This document shows positions 33,539-42,074 of a DNA stretch of 64,000 bases, piece after piece. Each line of letters opens with the position of its first letter. Within the stretch, counting starts at the first letter, position 1. This DNA is from Flavobacterium frigidimaris (GTDB lineage: Bacteria > Bacteroidota > Bacteroidia > Flavobacteriales > Flavobacteriaceae), in assembly GCA_900129595.1 (NCBI GenBank), contig FQWG01000003.1:1-64000 (forward strand), in the 5' to 3' direction. The translations under genes were made by a program, and so were the position numbers. The notes under the pieces are model-generated. The model was not told the DNA's origin. It did not search any database and saw only the letters and a list, made by a program, of their open reading frames with translations.

Positions 33539-33955
33539 TTAAAAACGTTTTGACGAAAGATAGTCCTGAAGCATTATTGTAGCTGAGATTTCATCAATCA
33601 ATCCTTTGTTCTGACGCTGTTTTTTACTGAGCCCGCTATCGATCATTGTTTGAAATGCCATTTTTGAAGTAAAGCGCTCATCAACACGAACCACTTTCAT
33701 ATCCGGAAAAATATTAGAAAAATGGGTTACAAAACCTTTAATGATAGCAGCACTTTCAGATGGCTCGCCATTCATTTGTTTGGGTTCTCCAATTAAAACC
33801 GTCTCTACTTTTTCTTTCGAAAAATAATCCTTTAGAAAATCAATTAAAGTATTTGTTGGAATCGTTGTCAGACCGGATGCTATAATCTGCATTTCATCTG
33901 TAACAGCAATTCCGGTGCGTTTTTGTCCGTAATCTATAGAGAGAATTCTTGGCAT
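33539..33955 (-). CDS. ruvX: RuvX/YqgF-family nuclease
   Basis: The 138-residue protein has the RNase H-like fold of YqgF: SIDYGQKRTGIAVTDE with the first metal Asp (D8), IGEPKQMNGEPSESA, VDERFTS and the last DEISATIMLQDYL. YqgF is needed for ribosomal RNA processing and has also been linked to Holliday junctions. In many relatives it is next to def, but here it is about 4 kb away. A promoter element is at 33970-33977. Confidence 0.93.
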   Translation of the reverse strand: MPRILSIDYGQKRTGIAVTDEMQIIASGLTTIPTNTLIDFLKDYFSKEKVETVLIGEPKQMNGEPSESAAIIKGFVTHFSNIFPDMKVVRVDERFTSKMAFQTMIDSGLSKKQRQNKGLIDEISATIMLQDYLSSKRF

Positions 33956-33969
33956 TTTGTGTTTTTTGT

Positions 33970-33977
33970 CAAAGATA
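33970..33977 (-). promoter_or_regulatory. -7 promoter element of ruvX
   Basis: The minus strand reads TATCTTTG, 14 bases before the ATG at 33955. Confidence 0.55.
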
Positions 33978-33996
33978 GAAAGGAAAAGCCATAAAA

Positions 33997-34153
33997 CTAA
34001 AGAGAATCTTTGTATTTTATAAATACAAAAGCAGAAACTGTCTGAAGATCAATATCAACTTCATAAACTGATATCTCTCCTGTCTTTTTCAAAATCAGAA
34101 TCGTCCTGAATAATCCTCAGTTCAGCTGAATAAATAAACTTAACAAAAACCAT
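33997..34153 (-). pseudogene. Possible frameshifted ORF in the 33956-34325 gap
   Basis: From ATG 34153 the minus strand reads MVFVKFIYSAELRIIQDDSD and on to a stop after 30 codons. A frame shifted by one base continues YEVDIDLQTVSAFVFIKYKD and stops at 33997. Together they make a plausible 52-residue protein with one shift. It may be a decayed gene. The rest of the gap has a short ATCCTGA/TCAGGAT hairpin (34166-34181) and AT-rich sequence before the next gene. Confidence 0.25.
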
Positions 34154-34325
34154 TGCATCTTTTTTATCCTGAAATCAGGATTTAAAATTGTCTTATCTTA
34201 TTATAATAATATTTTTTACGGACCACTTTTTAAGGAAAATACAATTTATTTTACTCGGAATTTTATTACAGTTTTAAATTAATCATTCAAAATCATTTAA
34301 AGCTTAGTATAACTTTAAATTTCTG

Positions 34326-36194
34326 ATGAATAATTATAAAAAATGTATTGTTTTATTTTTAAAAAGATTCCTTCTAATTGCTTTAATATATCAATTTAGC
34401 AGGCTTTTATTTTATTTTCTAAATCTAAATTTATTTGAACCGTTTACGTTTCAGACTTTTTTGGGAGGTCTTTTATTTGATTTTGCAGCTATTAGTTATT
34501 TAAATATTCCCTTTATTATTGCCCATCTCATTCCGGGCAATTTTAAATACAACAACCGCTATCAGCATATCTTAAAAATAAGTTTCTATTCTGCCAATCT
34601 TCTCTTCATTGCAACCAATTTTGTTGATATTATCTATTATCGTTTCACAGGACGAAGAAGTACTTATAAAATGATTACTGCTAAAGGAATGGAACATGAA
34701 GTTTTTGGGCTCATCCCCTCATTCCTGAAAGAATTCTGGTACATTGGAATACTTTTTATAATTATCAGCATCTTATTCTGGAAATTAATTCCTGATCTGA
34801 ATAAAAACCCAACACCGCAACACTTAACCAAAAGAGATTACTTTATAAAATCGAGTTATCTCATCCTCTCCATAACTGTATTGGTAATCCTGGGACGTGG
34901 AGGTTTTCAAAAAAAACCTATCAAAATTGTTGACGGAATAAAATATGGAGCTTTGGGCAATACGGCTTTAGTCCTGAATACGCCCTTTACTATTCTGACA
35001 ACAATAGCAAAAAAAGAGGATCTTGATAACGTTAATTACTATAGTTCAAAAGAGTTAAAATCTATTTACAATCCGGTTATTTCGCTGCAATCAGATAAAC
35101 CGGCAACTAAAAAAAATGTGGTGATTTTGATTTTAGAAAGTTTTGGCAATGAAAATATCGGACGCGGACAAACTCCTTTTTTAGATTCATTAATTACTAA
35201 ATCCTATTATTTCAAAAATGGATTTGCAAACGGAAAAGTATCCATTGATGCCGTTCCGTCTATACTTTCCAGTATTCCGAGTTTAATGAACAATTCATTT
35301 ATTTCCTCCAGTTTCTCTTTAAACAAAATAAACGGCCTGCCTAAAATATTAAAGAAAGAAGGATACAATACCTCTTTTTTTCATGGCGCTTTTAATGGCA
35401 GCCAGAACTTTGATCAATACACAAAAATCGCAGGTTTTGATCATTATTTTGGTAAAGACCAATATACCGGCAAGGAAGCTTTTGATGGAACATGGGGGAT
35501 TTTTGATGAAGAGTTTTTGCAATTTTACGCCACAAAACTAAGCTCATTTCAGCAGCCTTTTTTTAGTTCCTTATTTACAATTTCTTCGCACAATCCTTAT
35601 ACTATACCTGAGAAATACAAAGGAAAATTCCCAAAAGGAACTACCACTATCCAGGAGAGCATCGCTTATACTGATTTTGCATTGAGAGAATTTTTTAAAA
35701 CTGCCAAAAACCAAAGTTGGTACAATAATACTCTTTTTGTAATTTCTGCTGATCATACTTCATCCGGAGGTGACATAGATATTGACAAAACAAATATTGG
35801 AAAATTCAGAATTCCGATTCTATTCTTCGATCCTTCCAATCCTGAATTTATGGGGATCAACGAAAAAAACTTTCAGCAGATTGACATTATGCCAAGTATT
35901 CTGGACTATCTCAATATAAAAACCGAAATGGTAAGCTTTGGAAAAAGCTATAAATCTCCGAAAAACTTTGTTGTATACTATCTTCAGGGAACCTATCATT
36001 ATATACAGGACGATTATTATTTGGTTTTTGCAGACAATCAAACTAACGGTTTGTACAATTGGAAAAAAGATGTCTTATTAAAAAATAATCTGATGCAACA
36101 GGAAAAACCAAGAGTCAAAGAATATGAAAAATTCCTAAAGGCGTATATACAATCTTTCAACGAAAGAATTACCAATAATCAACTTGCCTTTTAA
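34326..36194 (+). CDS. LTA-synthase-like phosphoglycerol transferase
   Basis: The 622-residue protein has about five N-terminal membrane helices and then an alkaline-phosphatase/sulfatase-type domain outside the membrane. Visible motifs are VVILILESFGNEN (first metal site), VSIDAVPSIL, where the nucleophile is usually Thr but here would be Ser, and SADHTSSGGD (metal Asp and His). Gram-negative relatives add phosphoglycerol or phosphoethanolamine to sugars. The next envelope genes begin about 2 kb on. The substrate is inferred. Confidence 0.85.
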   Translation: MNNYKKCIVLFLKRFLLIALIYQFSRLLFYFLNLNLFEPFTFQTFLGGLLFDFAAISYLNIPFIIAHLIPGNFKYNNRYQHILKISFYSANLLFIATNFVDIIYYRFTGRRSTYKMITAKGMEHEVFGLIPSFLKEFWYIGILFIIISILFWKLIPDLNKNPTPQHLTKRDYFIKSSYLILSITVLVILGRGGFQKKPIKIVDGIKYGALGNTALVLNTPFTILTTIAKKEDLDNVNYYSSKELKSIYNPVISLQSDKPATKKNVVILILESFGNENIGRGQTPFLDSLITKSYYFKNGFANGKVSIDAVPSILSSIPSLMNNSFISSSFSLNKINGLPKILKKEGYNTSFFHGAFNGSQNFDQYTKIAGFDHYFGKDQYTGKEAFDGTWGIFDEEFLQFYATKLSSFQQPFFSSLFTISSHNPYTIPEKYKGKFPKGTTTIQESIAYTDFALREFFKTAKNQSWYNNTLFVISADHTSSGGDIDIDKTNIGKFRIPILFFDPSNPEFMGINEKNFQQIDIMPSILDYLNIKTEMVSFGKSYKSPKNFVVYYLQGTYHYIQDDYYLVFADNQTNGLYNWKKDVLLKNNLMQQEKPRVKEYEKFLKAYIQSFNERITNNQLAF

Positions 36195-36201
36195 AACAAA
36201 A

Positions 36202-36228
36202 AGTCCGTCTCGAAACTCGAAACGGACT
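36202..36228. terminator. Terminator between the LTA-like gene and the PAS gene
   Basis: AGTCCGT and ACGGACT, with inner TCGA pairs and one mismatch, form a strong stem. The T-run is on the minus-strand side, so it best serves the PAS gene. Confidence 0.8.
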
Positions 36229-36262
36229 CATCCAAAATATTCAAAACTTAAAAAAAAAAAAA

Positions 36263-36907
36263 TTACCTATTAAAAAGTCTTCTAAAAAAACCTCTTTCCT
36301 CTTCCTCTTCTTCCTCTTCCTCAGCGTTTATTTTTTCTTCATACTGAGCAAATTTCGCCTGTCCTCTTTCATGTTCGTAAATTAACTCTTTAATATACTC
36401 CACATAAGATTTCTTTCTTTCTTCTAAAAATCCAATAAGGTATTTTTCACTGTATTCGATTCCGCTTGCAGCTTCAATTTGTAATAATTTTTTATACAAA
36501 GGCTCTATATGCACAGCAATAACTTCCTGTGGCACCGCTTGTCTTCTACCAAAATAATTCACAATAACATCGTTCTCATCTACTGAAATTTCAAAATCGG
36601 TAATTACCCAGTAATACCTTCCGGACTTCGCTAAATTTTTTACAATGGCATGGAAGTTTTTTCCGTTTTTAAGGTTTTCCCAAAGCACTTTAAAAATCAC
36701 TCTTGGCATATCAGGATGACGAATAATATTATGTGGCTGTCCCATTAATTCGTAATCTTCATATCCTGAGACATTAACAAAATTTTCATTGGCATATTCA
36801 ATGATACCAAATGCATTTGTTTTACTCATAATAACCTGAGTTTTGTCCCATGAGACTTCTTTATCGATAATAGTTCTTTGTCCGAGAGGCTGATTTTCCT
36901 GATTCAT
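36263..36907 (-). CDS. Aer-like PAS protein without an output domain
   Basis: The 214-residue protein has a PAS domain at about 25-130. The PHNIIRHPDMP motif at 58-68 is the signature of the Aer redox receptor PAS domain, which binds FAD. After it comes a helical part (about 140-195) and a run of Glu (AEEEEEEEEER) before a basic end (GFFRRLFNR). There is no HAMP, methyl-accepting, kinase or GGDEF domain and no membrane segment. It may act as a soluble redox sensor that binds another protein, but this is inference. Confidence 0.8.
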   Translation of the reverse strand: MNQENQPLGQRTIIDKEVSWDKTQVIMSKTNAFGIIEYANENFVNVSGYEDYELMGQPHNIIRHPDMPRVIFKVLWENLKNGKNFHAIVKNLAKSGRYYWVITDFEISVDENDVIVNYFGRRQAVPQEVIAVHIEPLYKKLLQIEAASGIEYSEKYLIGFLEERKKSYVEYIKELIYEHERGQAKFAQYEEKINAEEEEEEEEERGFFRRLFNR

Positions 36908-37167
36908 GTGCTGCTTATTATTAGTTTGGAATGGTACTTAATTTCTTTCTGTTTGTATTTTCTGAAATTAATGGTGCAAAATTAATTAGAACAAAAAACC
37001 CAAAACCTGATTTTTGTCATATTGTGTTGTTAAAAAACCTTTTTATGGAGTCTTATCATAATAAAATCCCCTATGACAGTAAAAATTTATTTATCAAAAT
37101 AAAAACAAAATGTTATTTCTGTAACATTTTCAAAAGACTTTACCTTTTCGCATTTGTACAAATACGC

Positions 37168-37175
37168 TATCTTTG
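37168..37175 (+). promoter_or_regulatory. -7 promoter element of dapD
   Basis: TATCTTTG lies 17 bases before the ATG at 37192. Confidence 0.6.
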
Positions 37176-37191
37176 CCAAAAATTAAAACTT

Positions 37192-38007
37192 ATGAATTCT
37201 TTACAAACTATAATTGAACAAGCTTGGGAAAACAGAGCTTTATTACAAGAAACTACTACAACTGATGCTATTAGAGAAGTTATCGAATTGGTTGATGCAG
37301 GAAAATTACGTTGTGCTGAACCAGTTGGCGACAAGTGGCAGGTAAACGAATGGGTAAAAAAAGCTGTTGTAATGTATTTCCCAATTCAAAAAATGGAAAC
37401 ATGGGAATCTGGTATTTTTGAATACCACGACAAAATGTTGCTAAAAAGAGGTTATGCTGAAAAAGGAATTCGTGTTGTACCTAATGCTGTTGCACGTTAC
37501 GGAGCTTATATTTCAAGCGGTGTAATTTTAATGCCTAGTTACGTAAACATTGGTGCTTATGTAGACGAAGGAACTATGGTTGACACCTGGGCAACTGTTG
37601 GTAGCTGTGCACAAATTGGTAAAAATGTTCACTTAAGCGGTGGAGTTGGTATTGGTGGTGTTTTAGAACCATTGCAGGCTGCTCCGGTTATTATTGAAGA
37701 CGGAGCTTTTATTGGTTCGCGTTGTATTGTTGTAGAAGGAGTACACGTTGGTAAGGAAGCTGTTCTTGGGGCTAATGTTTGTTTGACCGCTTCAACAAAA
37801 ATTATCGATGTTACTGGTGATGAGCCGGTTGAAATGAAAGGTGTTGTTCCTGCTCGTTCAGTGGTAATTCCCGGAAGTTATACTAAAAAATTCGCTGCCG
37901 GTGAGTTTCAGGTTCCTTGTGCTTTGATTATTGGTACCCGTAAACCATCTACAGATCTAAAAACATCATTAAACAATGCACTTCGTGAATATGATGTAGC
38001 GGTTTAA
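37192..38007 (+). CDS. dapD: Tetrahydrodipicolinate N-succinyltransferase
   Basis: DapD moves succinyl from succinyl-CoA to tetrahydrodipicolinate in lysine and diaminopimelate synthesis. The start is ATG 37192 (271 residues, MNSLQTIIEQAWENR), directly after its promoter. An in-frame extension upstream reads through noncoding sequence. The N-terminal helical domain is followed by a left-handed beta-helix (IGAYVDEGTMVDTWATVG, GSRCIVVEGVHVGKEA) and a short C-terminal domain. The length is normal. Confidence 0.95.
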   Translation: MNSLQTIIEQAWENRALLQETTTTDAIREVIELVDAGKLRCAEPVGDKWQVNEWVKKAVVMYFPIQKMETWESGIFEYHDKMLLKRGYAEKGIRVVPNAVARYGAYISSGVILMPSYVNIGAYVDEGTMVDTWATVGSCAQIGKNVHLSGGVGIGGVLEPLQAAPVIIEDGAFIGSRCIVVEGVHVGKEAVLGANVCLTASTKIIDVTGDEPVEMKGVVPARSVVIPGSYTKKFAAGEFQVPCALIIGTRKPSTDLKTSLNNALREYDVAV

Positions 38008-38026
38008 TCTATAAATTACAATATTT

Positions 38027-38070
38027 AAAATTCCAAATTCCAATTGCTTATGATTGGAATTTGGAATTTT
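38027..38070. terminator. Long terminator hairpin after dapD
   Basis: Two 18-base arms (AAAATTCCAAATTCCAAT and its complement) pair perfectly around an 8-base loop with a T-run. The arms contain a tandem ATTCCAA word. It lies between convergent genes. Confidence 0.88.
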
Positions 38071-38094
38071 TTTTATTTGTCCTTTTTATAATTT

Positions 38095-38841
38095 TTATTG
38101 TTTTTTCTGAAGTTTTATAAGTTTTGCATATTTCATATAAGAGAAGAAACTCTGAATCATGGCGATAGACAATCCATCTATACCATTAAAAATACCTTTC
38201 TTAAAGAAATAACAACGTATAAAAGCAACTGTACCGTTAAGAACCGGTTTAAAAGCATTGACTCTTTTTCCCTGATCAAACAATTGTTGCGCATGCCAAC
38301 CGGAATATTGATTCTTTTTTGCAATAATCTGATCTAAAGATTCCCAGCCATAGTGCAATATATGTACCGCTACTTTTTTCTCATTTTGAGTTATTATTTT
38401 CTGATGTACAATAGAATCTGACGGATGTGCTGTTTGTTTGTTAAAAAAACGAACTTTATGATCCGGATACCATCCAGAAAAATCAATTAGTTTATCTGCT
38501 AAAAAGTTCTTTACCCTAAAACTAAAAGCATCGTGGTTTCCTTCTAAATATTTTTTGTTTAAAATAAATGCTTCAGCATCTTTATCCAGAAACTCATCGG
38601 CATCGAGATTTAGGATCCAGTCATTTTTGCAATATGGCAAACCATGGGTACGTTGAGGTCCGTCTCCTAAAAAAGCCTGCTGTACTACTATTGCTCCTTT
38701 TTCTTTGGCAATTTCAACTGTACGATCTTTACTAAAAGAATCTACTATGATTACTTCATCACAAACTTTTAATAAAGCATCAATACATTTTCCAATGTTT
38801 TTTTCTTCATTGAAAGTAATAACCAGACCACTAATTTCCAT
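38095..38841 (-). CDS. Family 2 glycosyltransferase (WaaE/LpcC type)
   Basis: The 248-residue protein has the GT2 fold: LVITFNEEKNIGKCI, VDSFSKDRT, and the acidic triplet LNLDADEFLD. Relatives add a glucose or related sugar to the inner core of lipopolysaccharide. It has no membrane helix at the N-terminus. The neighbouring GT9, Kdo-kinase-like and glycosyltransferase genes support an envelope polysaccharide role. The sugar donor cannot be read from the sequence. Confidence 0.85.
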   Translation of the reverse strand: MEISGLVITFNEEKNIGKCIDALLKVCDEVIIVDSFSKDRTVEIAKEKGAIVVQQAFLGDGPQRTHGLPYCKNDWILNLDADEFLDKDAEAFILNKKYLEGNHDAFSFRVKNFLADKLIDFSGWYPDHKVRFFNKQTAHPSDSIVHQKIITQNEKKVAVHILHYGWESLDQIIAKKNQYSGWHAQQLFDQGKRVNAFKPVLNGTVAFIRCYFFKKGIFNGIDGLSIAMIQSFFSYMKYAKLIKLQKKQ

Positions 38842-38864
38842 TGCAAAATTTAATTTATTAGACG

Positions 38865-38872
38865 CAAAAATA
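38865..38872 (-). promoter_or_regulatory. -7 promoter element of the GT2 gene
   Basis: The minus strand reads TATTTTTG, 24 bases before the ATG at 38841. Confidence 0.5.
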
Positions 38873-38957
38873 TAACTTTTTTATTTTAGTTTAATCTTAG
38901 CGTTGCACACTTCATAAAATAGTTTGTAATTTAGCCTTCAAATTGAATTTAAAATAA

Positions 38958-40022
38958 ATGAGGATATTAGTCATTCAGCAAAAAAGAATTGGAGACGTAT
39001 TAACGAGTACTATAATTTGCAACAACTTAAAAACAAAGTTTCCGGATGCTGCGATAGATTATATGTGCTATCCAAATTCTGTCGATGTACTACAGGAAAA
39101 TCCAAATATTGACACTATTATTCCGTTAACCAACAAGGTAAGAAAATCAATTCCCTCTTTATTCAAATTTATCTTTCAGATCCGCAGAAAAAAATACGAT
39201 GCCATTATTGATGTATACTCGAAATTAGAGACGAACCTGATCACTGTGTTTTCAGGAGCAAAATACAAAGTTTCTTATCGCAAGTGGTATACCAAAATTT
39301 TCTATAATTATACTTACGAACGTTTTGACGCTATAGCATCTGAACACGGATTGGCTATTGAAAACAGATTACTGCTTCTGAAACCGTTTATCTCAGAAAA
39401 AATCACAGATGTAAAACCTAAGATATTCCTAAAAGAATCTGAAATAAACGAGGCCAGACAACTTCTAAAAAGCTATAATATCGATAGCGAAAAGCCATTG
39501 ATTATGTTTGGAATTTTAGGAAGCGAGGTTTACAAAACATATCCTCTGGAAGGAATGGCAAAAATTATAGACTTTACAGTCGCTAAAACTAATGCCACCA
39601 TAATCTTCAATTATATTCCGGACCAAAAAGAGCAGGCACTCGAGGTATTCAATTACTGTACTGAAGAAACCAAAAAACATATTGTATTTGATCTATATTG
39701 TACTGAACTAAGACCTTTCTTAGCTTTGCTTTCACAATGCGAAATGCTGATAGGGAACGAAGGCGGAGCTGTAAATATGGCCAAAGCGCTTGATATCCCA
39801 ACTTTCTCCATCTTTACTCCTTCTGTAAGAAAGGAAACCTGGCAATTATTTGAAAATGAAGCAAAAAATGCTTCTATTCACTTAAAAGATTTAAAGCCGG
39901 AAATATACGAACAACACACAGAACAATATATTAAGGAGCATACTTTTGAATATTATGCTGAATATCCTTTACCCTTAATGCTTGAAAAACTGGAAACTTA
40001 TTTTCACGAATATAAAAATTAA
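38958..40022 (+). CDS. Family 9 glycosyltransferase (heptosyltransferase-like)
   Basis: The 354-residue protein opens MRILVIQQKRIGDVLTSTII, the GT9 nucleotide-sugar transferase start with IGDV. The C-terminal half has GNEGGAVNMAKALDIPTFSIF, the family acceptor-side motif. The donor is ADP-heptose in classical members, but in Bacteroidetes the sugar is uncertain. It lies divergent from the GT2 gene and convergent to the Kdo-kinase-like gene. Confidence 0.88.
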   Translation: MRILVIQQKRIGDVLTSTIICNNLKTKFPDAAIDYMCYPNSVDVLQENPNIDTIIPLTNKVRKSIPSLFKFIFQIRRKKYDAIIDVYSKLETNLITVFSGAKYKVSYRKWYTKIFYNYTYERFDAIASEHGLAIENRLLLLKPFISEKITDVKPKIFLKESEINEARQLLKSYNIDSEKPLIMFGILGSEVYKTYPLEGMAKIIDFTVAKTNATIIFNYIPDQKEQALEVFNYCTEETKKHIVFDLYCTELRPFLALLSQCEMLIGNEGGAVNMAKALDIPTFSIFTPSVRKETWQLFENEAKNASIHLKDLKPEIYEQHTEQYIKEHTFEYYAEYPLPLMLEKLETYFHEYKN

Positions 40023-40052
40023 GAACACAGAATAATAACCCAAAAACAATAA

Positions 40053-40097
40053 AAAAAGACAAAAACCTTATTCTTAATGAATGGTTTTTGTCTTTTT
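40053..40097. terminator. Bidirectional terminator
   Basis: AAAAAGACAAAAACC and its complement make a 15-bp perfect base with A- and T-runs outside. It sits between the GT9 gene and the convergent kinase-like gene. Confidence 0.88.
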
Positions 40098-40144
40098 TAT
40101 ATCTCGATATTAAGATTTAATCCTAATTTGACTTTAACTCTTAA

Positions 40145-40909
40145 TTACTTCTTCCAGAATTTAAGTTTCTTTTTTAAACGCTTTTTTCTATAAAACTGTT
40201 CCTGAAAATCGACTGTATATTTCCATAGAGTATCAAAAGTTTTTTGCTCAGGTTCCTTATACAGCTTAGCATACTCGTTGCTCATAACAGCAACCATTTC
40301 TTTTACGGGAGTCAAACGACATAGATTTTTCATTCTCATTTCGAAAGTCATCGAATCGTGAAATTCCATTCTGTTCAGATCAACCAGAAAGAAGTCATAA
40401 TTGCCATCCGCATTCTTTTTGATCAATGTATTTCCGGGTGAATGATCCAGAAACTCGATTCCTTTTTCATGAAGTTCAAAACTAAATCTGGTAAACTGTC
40501 TTAATATATTGTCATGATCAGGAAAATCGGGAATTTCTACAAGTTCGCGATACGTCAGATCGCACTGAAGCTGCTCGCTTACGTAAAAACTTTTCTCTAA
40601 ACCTAAAAGTGTCGAAAACTCAGCATACGCAATAGGCTTTGGAGTTCCGATTCCCAATTCTAATAATTTATTGGCAAACTCGTACGAGCGTTTTGCTTTT
40701 GATTTTCGGAAATATTTGTAGGCTATTTTATTAATGAAGTGAGGAACTTTAAACGATTTTATATTTATCGTCTGACCATTTAAATCAAAAAGTTTGATCT
40801 GATTGCGTTGGCCAATGACAAAGTCTTTTCCTTTGGTATCAAAAAACTGAATATACTCAACAAGTATATTTTCAAATTTTTCATACCCTTGATTTAATCT
40901 TAAAATCAT
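40145..40909 (-). CDS. Kdo kinase / WaaP-like lipopolysaccharide kinase
   Basis: I choose ATG 40909 (254 residues), because a promoter element lies at 40924-40931 and an earlier in-frame TTG would be upstream of it. The protein has a small kinase-like fold: YEFANKLLELGIGTPKPIAY, then FLDHSPGNTLI with the catalytic Asp, and VDLNRMEFHD for metal binding. Relatives phosphorylate core sugars of lipopolysaccharide. The basic C-terminus (KKRLKKKLKFWKK) could touch the membrane. Confidence 0.83.
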   Translation of the reverse strand: MILRLNQGYEKFENILVEYIQFFDTKGKDFVIGQRNQIKLFDLNGQTINIKSFKVPHFINKIAYKYFRKSKAKRSYEFANKLLELGIGTPKPIAYAEFSTLLGLEKSFYVSEQLQCDLTYRELVEIPDFPDHDNILRQFTRFSFELHEKGIEFLDHSPGNTLIKKNADGNYDFFLVDLNRMEFHDSMTFEMRMKNLCRLTPVKEMVAVMSNEYAKLYKEPEQKTFDTLWKYTVDFQEQFYRKKRLKKKLKFWKK

Positions 40910-40923
40910 AAAAATTGTTTCAG

Positions 40924-40931
40924 CAAATTTA
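40924..40931 (-). promoter_or_regulatory. -7 promoter element of the kinase-like gene
   Basis: The minus strand reads TAAATTTG, 15 bases before the chosen ATG. It excludes the longer start. Confidence 0.5.
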
Positions 40932-40969
40932 GTTAGTTTTACCAACTAATAAAAACAAATTAGCCGATA

Positions 40970-41932
40970 ATGCACATAACATTAATAAGTCTCGACAATT
41001 GGGGTCTCAATACACACATTGCATCTACTCTGGAAAAGCAGGGACATACTGTACATCATATCGATTTTAATGTTTTTAAATACAAATATCCATCTGTATT
41101 GCATAAAGCTTATAATTTTATTCTAAAGGCCTTCTTTAAGACGAACTTAAAACACTTGCATTACGGGAAAGAAATTATAAAGCAATTACAAAAAAACAAA
41201 GAAATCCAAGATGTTATCCTGACTATAAAAGGTGATTTTATTGATCCCGCAAGTATTCTTGAATTTAAGAAATATACTAAAAAATCAATAGGCTTTTTTA
41301 ATGATAACACCTATCGCTGTCCTAAAATCAAAAGAGTGCTGCATTGTTTTGATGAGGTGTATTCGTTCGAGAAAGACGATTGTGCCAAATTCGATCTGAA
41401 ATTTGCCCCTAACTGGATCTACAATAAAAATGCAGCTGTAAATACTGAGAAAGCTTTTGATTATGATGTTTTCAACATTAGCTCGATCGACAAAAGATTA
41501 CCAATATTAGAGCGAATTGCTAAGGAACTAAAATCTAAAGAAATAAATTTCAAGTTTATTATTTATGATAAAAAGCACAAGCAGACCGATGACATTATTA
41601 CTTATATCAATAAACATATGCCTTTAGCGGAGGTCAATGATTATATCAACCGTTCAAAAGTATTACTAGACATTAACAGAATTGGTCAGATTGGCCTGAC
41701 CTTCAGGGTTTTTGAAAGCCTGGGCTTAGAAAAAAAGCTGATCACAACGAACGCTGATATAAAAAACTATGATTTTTACAATCCTAATAACATTCTTATC
41801 ATAGACGAAAAAAATCCGGTTGTACCGGTTGATTTTTTCAAAAATGAATACGAGAAAATCCCTGATTCTGTTTTTTACAAATACACTTTAGAAGGCTGGA
41901 CTGATAACGTAATTTTCAAAAAACAGTTTTAA
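40970..41932 (+). CDS. Glycosyltransferase, CgeB-like
   Basis: The 320-residue protein looks like a GT-B glycosyltransferase of the CgeB/spore-coat type: ITLISLDNWGLNTHI at the start, FNDNTYRCPKIKRVLHCFDE in the middle and RIGQIGLTFRVFESLGLEKK in the C-terminal half. The exact class is uncertain. It sits among envelope polysaccharide genes, divergent from the kinase-like gene. The gap of 142 bases to the acyltransferase holds nothing distinct. Confidence 0.75.
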   Translation: MHITLISLDNWGLNTHIASTLEKQGHTVHHIDFNVFKYKYPSVLHKAYNFILKAFFKTNLKHLHYGKEIIKQLQKNKEIQDVILTIKGDFIDPASILEFKKYTKKSIGFFNDNTYRCPKIKRVLHCFDEVYSFEKDDCAKFDLKFAPNWIYNKNAAVNTEKAFDYDVFNISSIDKRLPILERIAKELKSKEINFKFIIYDKKHKQTDDIITYINKHMPLAEVNDYINRSKVLLDINRIGQIGLTFRVFESLGLEKKLITTNADIKNYDFYNPNNILIIDEKNPVVPVDFFKNEYEKIPDSVFYKYTLEGWTDNVIFKKQF

Positions 41933-42074
41933 ATTGTCTATTATAAAAAAACAGCCATTTTACAATCTTACTCGTTCAATTATAATGTATCATTCAGTAA
42001 GTTTGTAAAAAACAAAACGTCACTAAACTGCTTCTAAAACAATGACAGCCAGCTGCTATTCAATCTTATAAAAA

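Noticed and set aside
34166-34181. ATCCTGA/TCAGGAT hairpin as terminator of a gene
   Set aside because: No gene ends there and no T-run follows.
36931-37191. 87-codon N-terminal extension of dapD
   Set aside because: It reads through AT-rich upstream sequence and the dapD promoter, and the DapD family starts at MNSLQ.
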